From Aselliscus stoliczkanus (taxonomy: Eukaryota > Chordata > Mammalia > Chiroptera > Hipposideridae), in contig CM066735.1 of NCBI GenBank assembly GCA_033961575.1, positions 30,957,501 through 31,021,500 of the forward strand: 64,000 nucleotides of DNA, in the 5' to 3' direction. Below the pieces are notes generated by a model. That model searched no databases, was not told the origin of the DNA, and saw only the letters and a list, made by a program, of their open reading frames with translations. Below, one piece after another: positions 50,540 through 58,559 of this stretch. A program made the translations under genes and the position numbers. Within the stretch, counting starts at the first letter, position 1; every line of letters begins with the position of its first letter.

Positions 50540-53500
50540 TATTGGGGATTTGGTGGAGGGGAACAACGTTGGGGAATTGGGGAAGGGGAACAGACAAGCT
50601 GCTGTCTTCTTGTTCTTCAGTTTAGTTGCGGAGGATGTTGCTTCACTGTTGGTATCGTCATTGCGCTCTTCCCGGATGAGGCAGATCGGTCGCTGGCCTC
50701 TGGATGTCGCTCATCGCGGCTATTGGCAGCTCACGCTTGGCTGCCAGCCGCTCACGCTGGCTGCGGGCCACTTACTGTAGCCTATGGCAGCCCACTGCAG
50801 CAGGGGCTGCAGCCCACACCATCACCGGGGCTCGCACAGCCCAGCTCCAGGTGGAGCTGTTGTTAGCTGTAGAGGGCAGTGTCACTGGCCCTCATGTGGG
50901 ATCCGAACCGGGGCCGCTGGCATCCCAAAACCAGCGCTTAACCAATGCGCCACTCGGCCGGCCCTAGATTTTTTTTTTTACCTGAAAATATTTATGCTGA
51001 GTTCATAATCATTTGTAGTAATCCAGCTGCCCAAATTTAAAGTAGTGTAGAATTAAGCTTGTACAAATTATTGTCTGGACAAACATTAAATACCAGGTAA
51101 TCTCTGCAGATCCTTGAAACTAATATGTTTAATTCTAACAACAACAAAAAATTAACCATTATATTTTGATTATGAATTGTCTTTAAATATATATTGATTG
51201 TAGCTACAAATAGCATGATGGATATTTGAAAATCATGTTATATGCTAATTTACTCATGGTTAAGATAATGACTCGATGGTAAAGGCCTTCTTCAATAAAT
51301 ATTACAAAATGTAAAGGCTGATAAGATGATTTTCTTATAAAAACTGCTCAGTAATAAATATTTTCATTATTTAAATGATGTTATAATTTAATAGCACTTT
51401 CAAAAAGAACTTTTAAAATAATTTAGGTTGCAGCAGATGATGACACAAAGGAGAAGAAAAAGAATAAATATTCAGTTGGCATTGGGCCAGTTCGGTTTCA
51501 ACTACAATACATGGGTCATTATTTGTTACGAGATGAGAGAAAAGATCCAGATCCCAGAGTTCAAGATTTTATTCCTGACACATGGCAGGTAATGATTGAA
51601 TGAAACAAACATTTTTATATTTTATTATTAAATGTGATATTTGGAGCTTCTCATTGCTATGGTTCTACCTATTTGTCATGAACTTAATATTGAGTCATAT
51701 TACTTAAAATTATTTTGTCATTAGGGATATAAAATGTAAACCATTTTCCCAACTTAAAGAAAGTGAAATTTTCATTTCATTAATTTTCTATAAACAGACC
51801 AGCTCCTTGGAGGTACTCTGATGATTTTACATATATATTTTTGAATGTCTGTGTCATCCATTTGTATCTTTATGGATCAGCCTCTAAAATTCCCTGTGTC
51901 AGTAGGATTTCATATGCAAATATATACCTGTGCACAGAGAAATTTGGGCAGCTTAAACTGTATAGACCAGGGGTCAGCAAACTTTTGAGATGAAAGAGCC
52001 ACCAGGGGTCAGCAAACTGTGGCTCACGAGCCACATGTGGCTCTTTGGGTATGTACATGTGACTCTGCAGTAAAATTGAAAATGAAAATAAAATTATTAT
52101 AGTTTCATTTATGAAATTTTTAAAGGATATTATTCACATAATGGTGATTATGTAAAAATATATTTATGGCTCTTGAATAACTTTTAAATTGTTGTAAGGT
52201 ACAGGATTGGCTCTTCTAGGGGTCGGCAAACTTTTGAGACAGAACATACCCAAAGAGCCTCATGTGGCTCCTAAGCCACAGTTTACCAACCCCTGGTATA
52301 GACAATTGTTTAAATATTGGTGTGCCTTATCTATCACTATAGTATCTATTCTTCTATAAATAAATGTAAAATTAATATTTATAGATATAAAATTTGGAAT
52401 AAAATGGTGAATTTCTGCATAGACTGAGCCATGAACATTTACCCACAAAAGTGCAATTGAATGTTTTTCCACATACTGCCCAGCACACAGGCTTATGATT
52501 CTTTGACTAGCCATCATTTTGATGAATAAAAGGATAGGGTGAAGGGATGAAGATCCCACATGCCCTCTAAAGTAGGTACCTGGCATTATTCTATATAGGA
52601 TTTAGAATGTAAGTAATGAAATAATGAATCACTGATTTTTTTTTTCTCCTCAGCCACTTTTTCACCATTAGAAAAATACACATTGGCTACTTCTTAGAAC
52701 TTAATTTCTCCAAGTCATTCTGCACTTAATGACACATAATTAGAAAAAGTATCTTCCCAGTAAGAAGATAGTTTATTCACACTCATTTTCCATTTTTCAC
52801 ATATAAACCCACCTCCAGTTGCTCAAAGCCTAACAGTTTTGTCTTCTGAGAGAATATCATGACTTCTTCAGATTTTTCTGTACATCTCTTCAAGTGTTTT
52901 CAACTCCCAGTCATTCCATTTGAGGTTCAGAAAATTATATTAAAAGTATCAATATATGTGTGTTGGTAACCTGCTGTTCCCATTACTGACACAAATGGTG
53001 CTCTCAACCTTGCAGCGTGAGCTCCTCGATGTTGTGGATAATAATGAGTCAGCAGTGATTGTTGCCCCAACATCCTCAGGCAAAACCTATGCTTCCTACT
53101 ACTGCATGGAGAAAGTGCTGAAGGAGAGCAATGAAGGGGTGGTTGTGTATGTTGCTCCAACAAAGGTAAGGTTCAAGTGACTTCCATTTTGTTTCATGCT
53201 GGAACCTCCTCTTTTAAAATAATAAATGTAGGCATGTAGTGAATCTATTACACTTTGTTTTCCAGTTTTATTAAGATCTAATTGATGTGTAACATTGTAT
53301 TATTTAAAGTATACATAATAATGATTCAATATATGTATATATTGTGAAATAATTACCACAAAAAATTTAGTTAATGTCCACCCTCAAATAATTATAATTC
53401 TCTTCTCTTCTTGTGATGAGAAATTTTACCATCTACTCTCTTGGCAACTTTCAAATATGCAATATAGTATGCTAACAATAGCTTCCATGCTGTATAAGAC

Positions 53501-56500
53501 ATCCCCATAACTTATTTTTCTTACATGTGAAAGTTTGTCCCTTTTGGCCATTTTATGCTTCCCCCCACCCCACCCTGCCTTTGGCAACCACCAGTCTATT
53601 CTGTTTCCAGGAGTTTTAATTTATTTTTTTTAACCTGCATTTTTTCTTTTTAGCTTCAGACGCCCAAATAAATAGTTTACTTAGAATGGTTGTGAGGAAA
53701 AAGCCTGGTCTTGTGACTTTGTCATTCAGCATTGTGCATGAATTGACAGAAGTACCCGTACTTTGCTGGGCAAGCCTACTATTGCTACTGCAGAATTTAT
53801 GGGGTGTATCTAATCTGCTGTTGGGCCTTAGTGACTGCCCTATTTCTCAAGCCAGGTTGTTTTGCTATATTTCTTTTGTGTCTAGAACTGCATGATGTTG
53901 AACTTAAAAAACAGAAAGTATGATTTTTGTCATTTAGGAGAAAGTTCGATTTGCAGGAAGTATAAGTTTGCATATCCTCATTCACAACCCGTTGTTTTCG
54001 ATGTGATTACAATTAAGAAAGACAAATTTAGTTGGGATAACTTTAATTCTACACATTAATATGAATTCAGACTGTATTTTATTTTCTAGGAAAATGTGTA
54101 GTGTTGAGTGACTTGTGGTCAGCCTCAGCAACAGATTGATTTAATATGATGATTGAAATTAGCACTACATTTTTTATTGTAGCTTTTTTTGTTTTTCATG
54201 GGTATGACAGCAATAAGTGCTCATTGTCAGAAATTAATAAAAGGTATCAAGAAAAATTAAGCTTGCTAGAAGTGGAATTGGTAAGTCAACACAATACATA
54301 TTGCCAAATTATTCTTCTATCTGGTTCTATCATATTCCTACTGGCTGTATATGGGCAGTGTACATTCTCTAATCTTTTCCAGTGTTCTTATTATCATTCA
54401 AAAAGTTTTTGCCATACTAATAGCTGAAAACTTTTATCTTATTTAAATTTACATTTTTGTTATTACTAATGATTTGGGCATCTTTATGTATGATTTGGGG
54501 GCATTGGTATTTCTTTATTCATGACCCACTTATGGATGCATTTGCCCATTTTTCTTTTTCTTTGGGGGAAGAGAATGTCTTCTTATTTATTTATTAGAAC
54601 TTTGTATAATTAGTATAATACTCTTTCTCTTTAAATAATAATGAATATACTTATATTTGTCATTTTGCCTTTTTACTATATTGTGGTCATATTAATGATA
54701 GCATATATTGTTAATAACTTGGTATAAACAGATCTATTAATATTTTAATTTAGGGCTTCCATGTGTGTTCAAATATATAAAAATATATGAAAATGTTCAC
54801 TTTTAATATCTTTATGCTTATGTTTTAAAAAATTTTTTTTAAATTAATTAATTTATTTATTTGATTAGTTTCAGGTGTACAACACAGTGCAATAGTTATA
54901 CATTTTACCCCTCAAAGTGACAACCCCCCCAATACACCACCCCACTCCCCCCCCCATATCATATATATCTATTACTCTTCCTCTGACTCTCTTCCACAGT
55001 ATAATCCACATCCCGTGACTATCTATATATATTCAATTACACATTTTAATCTATATGAATTTTTTTTGAGGGGGGCAAAAATGTGAAATAAATTTTCATC
55101 GGTTTTCACACATTCAGATTCCACTGGCCAGGCTACAAGTTTGATCTAGAGCATGGTTCTACCTGTTTACATCTATATTCAAACCTAAGCTGTCTAGGGG
55201 AAGTCCTCAGATATAAGAACCAGGAAACTATCTTGACTATCCCTCACTTGACCTTTTATAGCAGACTCACAGCTCTCTTACTTTAGGTTGAGATTTATCA
55301 ATGAGGTTCACATGCTTAGTCAAGTATCTCAAAGTAGGTGAATATAAGAAAGGGGTTATTAAGCTTTCAGCATACATAGCAGGGCACATTTTTTTTTTTG
55401 TACAGTTCCTGTTATTCTCTGAAGTTTTACTTGTATTTTATTATGTGATTAACAAACCTCTTTGCCAACCAGGCCCTCGTTAATCAAGTGGCAGCAACTG
55501 TTTACAGTCGTTATACCAAAAATATGCCAAGTGGTGAAACTCTATGTGGTGTTTTTACGAGGGATTATCGTCATGATGCCCTAAACTGTCAGGTAGGATA
55601 TATTAATTCATGCATTTGTTATCAAATTATATAGTAGTACTTATATGATGTTTTCACTAGGAATTCAACATCTTCACAAAGTCTCATGTAAATAATTTTC
55701 TTGAATTTACAAAAGGTGAAATGGCTTTAGAGAAAAGTTAATATTGTTATATTTAAAGAGTGAGAAATAGAACTAATCTTCTTTTTAGGACACTTAGATT
55801 TTGATTTTATATTCAGTTATAGTTCATTGCATCATATTGGTTTTTAACTTGATTCAGAGTGATCTGAAAAACCCAATATTATAAAAATATTAACAAACAT
55901 TAATCACCTAATCAGAATTACTTTTTATTGATAAGTAGGGTTCCCTTACTTTTCTTGATGAGTAGGATACTCATTGTAATTTTAAAAATGTCATATTATG
56001 GATAGAAAACTGGGTGCTAAGTAAATCATATACAGTTTTTCTCCTTATTGAACTCATAGGTAAATAATTGAAACTAAACGAAAAGTGAAAACATGATTAT
56101 AGAACATTGTATGGTAGACATGGAGATGTGCTGCCCAGATCACCCTTTAAGGAGGTACATATTGCCCAGATGTGGGAATGTGGTCAAGACAGATGTCAGT
56201 TCTGCCAGTTTTGCTTCCATAATATATATCCTGTGACTGAGCTAGACAGGGCTATAAATGCTGGGCCATTTGGGCTTCATATGGAATTGCTCTGACAGCC
56301 AATATTCACTCCAGAATTTTGAGCCACATGGCCAAGGCTTTATCAGGCCTGTTTTGAAGTTTAGCTTCTCCCTCTGCCCTACCCTGCTTCCCCCCACTTC
56401 CATAGTTGTTGATTCTTCATAAACATTTTTCAACCGAAATTGTATTTTGGAGTCATATTTTGAAGAAATAAACTGTGACAAATAACTCTTTCTATTTCTT

Positions 56501-56847
56501 ATTACTTTGAATGTACATATTATAAGAATTTAAATTTCAAATTTGGTATTTTACCATTTTGACCCATAAAATAAATTTCAATTTCATAAAGTTTCAACTA
56601 ATATATCACAATTTTAATGAAACATCAGAAGCAATATTGTATCCTACTTATCAGCTGGTACATTCAGGAATTATAACTCTGTATTCTTAGAACTATGTCT
56701 GTACATAGTAAGTGCTCAAAATGTTTGTTTATGCAATGTGATTATTTTTAGGTACTTATCACAGTGCCTGCCTGCCTTGAAATTCTGCTGTTAGCTCCTC
56801 ATCGCCAAGCATGGGTGAAAAGGATCAGATATGTTATATTTGATGAG
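17864..56847 (+). CDS. DDX60: DDX60, 5' half of gene (17 coding exons, continues beyond window)
   Basis: DDX60 is an interferon-induced cytoplasmic Ski2-like DExH-box helicase. It has been reported to assist RIG-I-like receptor signalling and viral RNA decay, and to limit translation from some viral IRESs; its need for RIG-I signalling is disputed. Joined exons give about 876 open codons from ATG 17864, against about 1700 residues in human. The product has an N-terminal region with a VDGDSLL segment (possibly PIN-like, my inference), a charged lysine/glutamate-rich segment, then helicase motif I APTSSGKT (K at about residue 777) and the DE of motif II at the last two residues. All introns are GT-AG and phases match. 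Exon 7-9 segments such as [12 protein letters not shown] and FYYENENV agree better with DDX60 than with its paralogue DDX60L, as I remember them. No frameshift or stop is seen, so the gene looks functional. Confidence 0.93.
18190..18400 (+). repeat. MIR SINE fragment (ancient)
   Basis: The order 'attctgccatatgactttag', 'tatctctttgagcctaattt' and 'ctataggatgggaataat' follows the MIR core. The intron also holds a short AC run near 18014-18033. Nothing else is recognised in intron 2. Confidence 0.5.
18493..18682 (+). CDS. DDX60: DDX60 exon 3 (residues 8-71)
   Basis: Acceptor CATTTTAG and donor TTCAAG|GTAATA. It encodes the N-terminal core with [14 protein letters not shown] and ends at IIFFK. 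The acidic VDGDSLL segment followed by an alpha-helical stretch resembles the first strand of PIN-like folds, which is an inference. It enters with one base of a split codon (GA|T, Asp where human has Glu) and leaves in phase 0. Confidence 0.95.
18683..19812. other. DDX60 intron 3, nothing recognised
   Basis: AT-rich sequence without supported elements. Intron 11 (43573-44865) and most of intron 17 (55593-56751) are similar. Confidence 0.45.
19813..20154 (+). CDS. DDX60: DDX60 exon 4 (residues 72-185)
   Basis: Acceptor CCTCACAG and donor AAGAAG|GTAATT; 342 bases, phase 0 at both ends. It begins [13 protein letters not shown] and contains the highly conserved [13 protein letters not shown]. 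This is the longest exon in the window and the best-conserved part of the N-terminal region. Confidence 0.96.
20300..20555 (-). repeat. MIR SINE (ancient)
   Basis: The complement of the MIR consensus is clear: tttattaagcacttactgtt, then catcattttatttaacattc and ttttgcagatgaggaaatag. It lies in DDX60 intron 4. Confidence 0.75.
21440..21605 (+). repeat. Old LINE-1 3' end fragment
   Basis: ttggaaatgttctaaaatta, then ttgaattgtaaacttaagat and ttatactttcataaagttgt match the usual end of ancient mammalian L1 3' UTRs. Confidence 0.6.
21837..21953 (+). CDS. DDX60: DDX60 exon 5 (residues 186-224)
   Basis: Acceptor CTTTTACAG and donor GAAGAG|GTACTG; 117 bases, phase 0. It encodes a lysine-rich helix and ends LKWKNIMEE. 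The exon has no ORF of its own long enough to stand out and was recognised from similarity to the family and the matching phase. Confidence 0.92.
21980..22560. repeat. Old LINE-1 fragment flanking the mariner
   Basis: Segments such as tcccatgtacctctcacaca, aaaaccagaaaattaacatc and catgaccttgacattttgtc follow a familiar old L1 pattern up to the mariner insertion point. Confidence 0.5.
22644..23273 (-). pseudogene. Mariner transposase, catalytic part (D,D34D)
   Basis: This 209-codon frame holds the whole catalytic triad: first Asp in [12 protein letters not shown], second in HLDNARPH, third in [12 protein letters not shown], with exactly 34 residues between the second and third, the mariner D,D34D signature. 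It continues to the natural C-terminus. It overlaps the N-terminal frame by about 40 bases, so one frameshift separates the two halves. The element is probably non-autonomous now. Confidence 0.93.
23233..23781 (-). pseudogene. Mariner transposase, N-terminal part
   Basis: This 182-codon frame carries the DNA-binding half. It has helix-turn-helix segments ([37 protein letters not shown]), the linker [15 protein letters not shown] with [10 protein letters not shown] between them, and WVPHEL at the start of the catalytic half. The frame is lost in the lysine-rich stretch near 23240-23260, where the + strand shows a run of T, and the sequence continues in the overlapping frame of the next entry. 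Confidence 0.9.
24320..24362. repeat. TCTA-type microsatellite
   Basis: Interrupted ATCT units (ctatctatgtaatctatcat and catctatctaccatctatca). No other element is recognised from 23873 to 25742. Confidence 0.6.
25743..25890 (+). repeat. tRNA-derived SINE, type C
   Basis: GGGCTGGCCGAGTGGCTCAG, GTTGGTTAAGAGCTCGCTCA and GGTTCGATGCCC give clear A-box and B-box-like segments. The tail is about 15 A. It is the same family as 1613-1797. Confidence 0.82.
26236..26669 (-). repeat. Composite long SINE, type B, diverged
   Basis: It has the same AATAAAATCTTT-type tail, GATCTGCCTCATCCGGGA and repeated GCCAGCGTGAGC-like units as 16717-17132. The tRNA head is degraded (GGCCGGCAGAATGTTGGCTC). The imperfect duplication CCCTAATAATAAATATTT / CCCTAATGTTAAATATTT lies at 26218-26235 and 26670-26687, so this is an older copy. 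Confidence 0.88.
27273..27434 (+). CDS. DDX60: DDX60 exon 6 (residues 225-278)
   Basis: Acceptor TTTCATAG and donor CAACAG|GTGTGC; 162 bases, phase 0. It contains [20 protein letters not shown], very close to the family. The C-terminal end (about residues 264-278, rich in Lys, Thr and Gln) is the most divergent part of the gene seen here. Confidence 0.95.
27705..27870 (-). repeat. MIR SINE fragment (ancient)
   Basis: attagcactcagtgagaact, gctgttaaatcctgacaata and catatgagaaccctgaagtt follow the complement of MIR. A CA/TG-rich stretch lies at 28080-28140. The rest of intron 6 shows nothing recognisable. Confidence 0.55.
28981..29139 (+). CDS. DDX60: DDX60 exon 7 (residues 279-331)
   Basis: Acceptor TTATTCAG and donor AACATG|GTAAAT; 159 bases, phase 0. 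It contains [15 protein letters not shown] and [11 protein letters not shown]. These segments favour DDX60 over DDX60L. Confidence 0.95.
29665..29715. repeat. AT-rich microsatellite
   Basis: Two runs of AT repeats (atatatatatat) separated by gagaaagagatatg, followed by tctatacatatac. Confidence 0.75.
33558..33983 (-). repeat. Composite long SINE, type B, nested in L1-B
   Basis: It has the type B tail, core and tRNA head. The duplication CTAAAAATATCT lies at 33546-33557 and 33984-33995. The segment between the TGGAGCTAGG box and the tRNA-like head is shortened relative to other copies (about 33885-33895). Confidence 0.92.
34469..34591 (-). repeat. tRNA-derived SINE, type A, nested in L1-B
   Basis: It has a (TTTG)n-expanded tail followed by the AGTGACATCGCCCTC variant and the usual head. 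The duplication CCACTCTGT lies at 34460-34468 and 34592-34600. Confidence 0.92.
34741..34887 (-). repeat. tRNA-derived SINE, type A, nested in L1-B
   Basis: A long tail (about 27 T then GTT repeats on the + strand) is followed by the usual body. The target duplication is not clear, so the edges are approximate. Confidence 0.85.
36094..36290 (-). repeat. Old LINE-1 fragment, target of L1-B
   Basis: tactttttaatggatgtacc and tttacttatccatccctcta resemble the old L1 at 59500-59600. L1-B appears to have inserted beside or into this older sequence. Confidence 0.45.
36296..36324. repeat. TTTG microsatellite
   Basis: Six to seven TTTG units end in TTTTTTAG, which happens to look like a splice acceptor. 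Confidence 0.8.
36325..36540 (+). other. Unassigned segment with acceptor-like 5' edge
   Basis: After TTTTTTAG the sequence opens GATTTTGATAGTTATATTCA, readable as a short frame (Asp-Phe-Asp-Ser-Tyr-Ile) that stops after 19 codons. Another frame stays open to 36530. I do not recognise either product. It does not fit between DDX60 exons 7 and 8, which join in phase 0 without it. It may be an old processed pseudogene piece or unique intron sequence. Confidence 0.25.
36545..37015 (+). repeat. LINE-1 3' UTR fragment (5'-truncated)
   Basis: It is the same L1 3' UTR as the left part of L1-B but in the opposite orientation: ggttgctagttgggagcgag, then ctgcactgtatacctgaaac and gtataactattgcactgtgt, ending in A-rich sequence. 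Confidence 0.85.
37408..37549 (+). CDS. DDX60: DDX60 exon 8 (residues 332-378, plus one base)
   Basis: Acceptor ATTTTCAG and donor TTCAAG|GTACTA. It encodes [11 protein letters not shown] through FYYENENVQ and ends with one base of a glycine codon (phase 1). It lies 8.3 kb from exon 7, the intervening intron being filled mainly by a long L1. Confidence 0.95.
38110..38525 (+). repeat. Solo LTR, betaretrovirus-like (class II), intact ends
   Basis: It is 416 bp, begins TGCTGGAAGCC and ends GACTCCCGCA. It is flanked by the perfect 6-bp duplication ACTACA at 38104-38109 and 38526-38531, a duplication length usual for class II elements. Promoter-like signals are GTATATAAGG (about 38383-38392) and AATAAA at 38402-38407. 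The proviral body has been lost by LTR-LTR recombination. It is in sense orientation in DDX60 intron 8. Confidence 0.88.
39446..39601 (+). CDS. DDX60: DDX60 exon 9 (residues 379-430, plus one base)
   Basis: Acceptor TATTATATAG and donor ATCAAAG|GTAAGA. It completes the split glycine codon, continues [17 protein letters not shown] and contains [11 protein letters not shown]. It leaves in phase 1. Confidence 0.94.
40503..40959 (+). repeat. Composite long SINE, type B, sense orientation
   Basis: This is the only type B copy on the + strand: GGTTGGCCGAGCGACGCATA, then CAGCTCCACCTGGAGCTGGG, the GCCAGCGTGAGC units, GTTCCCCTTCCTCGATTCCC and CCCCAATAAAATCTTAAAAA. The imperfect duplication AAAAAGATGGTTGGA / AAAAAGATAATTGGA lies at about 40488-40502 and 40960-40974. 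Confidence 0.9.
41030..41130 (+). repeat. Old LINE-1 3' end fragment
   Basis: acattgtatactttaaattt and tgtcaattatatctcaataa followed by an A/CAAA-rich tail. Confidence 0.55.
42180..42235. repeat. CTAC/CTAT-type microsatellite
   Basis: Irregular tatctatctacttacctacc units. The rest of 41131-42438 shows nothing recognisable. Confidence 0.65.
42439..42544 (+). CDS. DDX60: DDX60 exon 10 (residues 431-465, plus two bases)
   Basis: Acceptor GTTTACAG and donor AAGAG|GTATGG. It reads [18 protein letters not shown] and then [16 protein letters not shown]. The codon split AG|T gives the serine shared with the next exon. Confidence 0.94.
42766..43205 (-). repeat. Composite long SINE, type B
   Basis: It has the full type B order on the minus strand. 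The duplication CACC(C/T)GGATATTTTTA lies at 42750-42765 and 43206-43221. It sits between exons 10 and 11, about 220 bp after exon 10. Confidence 0.92.
43457..43572 (+). CDS. DDX60: DDX60 exon 11 (residues 466-504, plus one base)
   Basis: Acceptor ATCTCATAG and donor GACG|GTGAGC. It encodes [19 protein letters not shown] and [14 protein letters not shown], a strongly conserved family segment. It leaves in phase 1. Confidence 0.95.
44866..45026 (+). CDS. DDX60: DDX60 exon 12 (residues 505-558)
   Basis: Acceptor TTTTTTCAG after a 12-T tract and donor GCAAAT|GTAAGT. It contains [20 protein letters not shown] and ends with the lysine-rich PKSKKAN. Confidence 0.94.
45871..45971 (+). repeat. tRNA-derived SINE, type A
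   Basis: CCAGCCGAGTGGCGTGGTAG through AGTGACACTGCCCCC and an 11-A tail. The long duplication AAAAGCTGCTGTCTGGG lies at 45854-45870 and 45972-45988. Confidence 0.93.
46380..47560 (+). repeat. Older LINE-1 ORF2 fragment
   Basis: The + strand reads caaaagacccaactataagc, acaagagattcatttcagct and later a reverse transcriptase piece ([12 protein letters not shown], then [10 protein letters not shown] at about 46760-46800, with the DD active site as TDDM). It has several stops and a nested SINE. Confidence 0.82.
46988..47097 (-). repeat. tRNA-derived SINE, type A, nested in an older L1
   Basis: It has the complete head, body and a T-rich (A) tail. The duplication TGAGAAATAAATTT lies at 46974-46987 and 47098-47111. 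Confidence 0.93.
48420..48678 (+). CDS. DDX60: DDX60 exon 13 (residues 559-644, plus one base)
   Basis: Acceptor TTGGGCAG and donor AAAAAG|GTATGT; 259 bases. It starts [20 protein letters not shown], a highly charged and probably coiled-coil helix, followed by [20 protein letters not shown] and [14 protein letters not shown]. It lies just before the helicase core. Confidence 0.95.
48755..48865 (-). repeat. MIR SINE fragment (ancient)
   Basis: acattatctgatttcatcct, cacaaaattcctccaagtgt and ctattttatcaatgagcagt follow the complement of MIR. Confidence 0.5.
48905..48956. repeat. 26-bp tandem duplication
   Basis: The unit AAGCAAATTCAGATGAAATC continuing ACAAT occurs at 48905 and 48931 with no mismatch over about 25 bp. 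Confidence 0.88.
50255..50421 (+). CDS. DDX60: DDX60 exon 14 (residues 645-700)
   Basis: Acceptor TTTGCCAAG and donor ACCCAG|GTAATG. It encodes [20 protein letters not shown] and [19 protein letters not shown]. The acceptor has a weaker pyrimidine tract than its neighbours, but frame and conservation leave little doubt. Confidence 0.94.
50516..50963 (-). repeat. Composite long SINE, type B
   Basis: This copy retains most of the family: tRNA head, TGGAGCTGGGCTG box, GCCAGCGTGAGC units, GATCTGCCTCATCCGGGA, CCCCTTCCCCAATTCCCCAA and the AATAAAATCTT tail. The duplication CTAGATTTTTTTT is seen from 50503 and from 50964. It sits 95 bp after DDX60 exon 14. Confidence 0.92.
51427..51588 (+). CDS. DDX60: DDX60 exon 15 (residues 701-754)
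   Basis: Acceptor AATTTAG and donor TGGCAG|GTAATG; 162 bases, phase 0. It has a short charged stretch (residues about 704-713), then [20 protein letters not shown] and [14 protein letters not shown]. The latter precedes motif I and is a family signature. Confidence 0.96.
51968..52295. mobile_element. Non-autonomous hAT transposon, 328 bp
   Basis: The ends are CAGGGGTCAGCAAAC and, on the complement of the right end, CAGGGGTTGGTAAAC. It is flanked by the perfect 8-bp duplication GTATAGAC at 51960-51967 and 52296-52303, the hAT hallmark. Internally the terminal motif recurs in direct orientation at 52003 and about 52217, so the element is a mosaic of terminal sequence. There is no coding capacity. 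Confidence 0.93.
53016..53165 (+). CDS. DDX60: DDX60 exon 16, helicase motif I (residues 755-804)
   Basis: Acceptor CTTGCAG and donor ACAAAG|GTAAGG; 150 bases, phase 0. It encodes [20 protein letters not shown] and continues SGKT, the Walker A/motif I with the ATP-binding lysine at about residue 777. It ends VVYVAPTK, the first half of motif Ia. Motif I is intact, so ATP binding is expected. Confidence 0.97.
53260..53640 (-). repeat. Old LINE-1 3' UTR fragment
   Basis: The + strand shows ccagttttattaagatctaa, then taacattgtattatttaaag and aacttatttttcttacatgt, a complement of old L1 3' UTR. It sits about 95 bp after exon 16. Confidence 0.65.
54845..55050 (-). repeat. LINE-1 3' UTR fragment (5'-truncated)
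   Basis: The + strand reads ttagtttcaggtgtacaaca, then cagtgcaatagttatacatt and tccacatcccgtgactatct, the same 3' UTR as L1-B and L1-D, with an A/T-rich (TTTA)n tail at the left. Confidence 0.82.
55473..55592 (+). CDS. DDX60: DDX60 exon 17 (residues 805-844)
   Basis: Acceptor CAACCAG and donor TGTCAG|GTAGGA; 120 bases, phase 0. [10 protein letters not shown] completes motif Ia, and [17 protein letters not shown] is close to the family. Confidence 0.96.
56752..56847 (+). CDS. DDX60: DDX60 exon 18, start of helicase motif II (residues 845-876)
   Basis: Acceptor TATTTTTAG and donor GATGAG|GTAGGT; 96 bases, phase 0. It encodes [20 protein letters not shown] and ends IRYVIFDE, the first half of the DEVH box. 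The following VH and the rest of the helicase are not found in the remaining 7 kb, so intron 18 runs off the window. Confidence 0.96.
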
Positions 56848-58559
56848 GTAGGTTTGGTATTATATATCTGGGTTGATTTCTTAGTGTATATACGCATTTT
56901 AATGAAGATCTTTGGTGCTTGAGGACACTTGTCCCTTTGTATGGCGTTCAGGTTGGGGAGGTACTTTCTTCTGAATGGTTTTTCCAGTGAATCATACTGA
57001 GTCTTTTGGCTCCACGTTCCTGTTGTGACTCAATAGGGTGTATCAGTGTATTGGGAGAGCTCTGTATTGGAGCCTACTGTTTCAGAGGAGGAGAAATAAC
57101 CACCATGGCATAAGTTTTCCTGGACAGTATCAAGCAACAGATTTTGGGCTGTAACAATGACACTTATATAAGTTATTTTATCAGTCATGGTCCCAACTGC
57201 AAACAAGTGGCACACTCAAGATACAATTCAAGAAGAGTATTTCCCAAAGGTGTACGTGAGGGAAGCTATAAATGTTAGTATAGTAATTCAGAACTAGTAG
57301 CTTAGTCCTAGCCTTAAAGGGACAAGGCAAAGAAGCAGTTACGGAGACTCAAAAGGAGATTCTGATTGAGTTGGCCACGTAGTGAGGAACAGTTCCGTAG
57401 TTGGAAGGACATAGCTAGCGCAAGGCAACCTTTAAGGAAGGGAGCCAATAGAATAAAGGCCTCACTCTTATTTTCTTCCCTTCTCTTCTCTTGCCAAGGC
57501 TGTCCATTGGTCAAATACACTGGAACCAGAGAGCGCTGGAGCGCTTTTGAAGTAATCTCTGTAGGTTGATTTCCTTTGGCAGAGAGAGCAGAGTAGAAAA
57601 CAATGGAATTTTATAGGAGCAAATAGGAAATGTTTAGAAAAAAGTTTTTAGCAGCATTATTAGGAACATTTATTCAAAGAAACTTAAAACAAAAGGATAT
57701 GTTTCAAGGAATTTTCAATTTACAGGGGAAAAAGATGATGTCTATATTTAACTTTTCCTGTTATAAACGTGGGGCTATCAAGCAGGCTGTGCTTTTGACT
57801 TGTTTGATACTGATTTTTAGATACTCTGTGTATATTGCATCTTGAGGGCCTGGATTATTTCTGTTAAAAAGAAATCCATCAACTTTGTCTTTTCAGTCTA
57901 GAACCTTGAATTGTACTCTAACCTCAAAACCCTGAAATGGTATGAAATTTTTATAAAAGGATAAAGCAGAAAGGTTTTGAAGGCTAATGTCTATTCTGGT
58001 GGGGTCAGGGGGAAGTACTATTTAGTACAAAGCATAAAGTGAATATTCAGCAGAGTGGTATATTATCTGACCAAAGCAGAGCCGATTGGGCAGCAGAAAT
58101 TTTTTTTTTTATTACCTGATTATTCTGATAGTAAGTACTTTCGAGTTGATCGTCTGGGGTCATAATTTAACCTGTTTAAAGAAGACCACCTTTGAGAATC
58201 TAGTTCAATTTCAAAAGATATTCATTTATTTCTTCAGCAAGTATTTAAGGAATGTCTTCAGTACTAGGCTTTGTTAGTATGGGGAATTCCCAGTCGAAGA
58301 TCACAGAGTAATTGAAAAAAGGGAATTTAACAATTAAGCGCACCAATGACTATGCCAGCCCACAGTGGTACATATTGTGAAGAGAAAGCTGGCTGTCATG
58401 ACTGTGACAATGGCTGGGAGATGGTAGGAGGACAGCTCTGAAACGGGATGTCAGGAAAACCTTTCTAAAGATGATGTTAAGCTCAATTTATAGCTTGAAA
58501 AGCGGGAGTGAAAACATTTTAAGCAGAGGGAACAATACATATCAAAGCTCTAGAGCAGG
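56848..58559. other. First part of DDX60 intron 18, nothing recognised
   Basis: I looked for the exon encoding the remainder of motif II and did not find it. No repeat was identified here either. Confidence 0.5.

Noticed and set aside
54146..54427. 93-codon open frame with hydrophobic residues
   Set aside because: It has no splice signals or similarity; it is AT-rich intron sequence that looks like a chance frame.
17819..56847. Assignment to DDX60L instead of DDX60
   Set aside because: Segments in exons 7 to 11 agree better with DDX60. If the species has only one family member the distinction has little meaning. A tree would decide.
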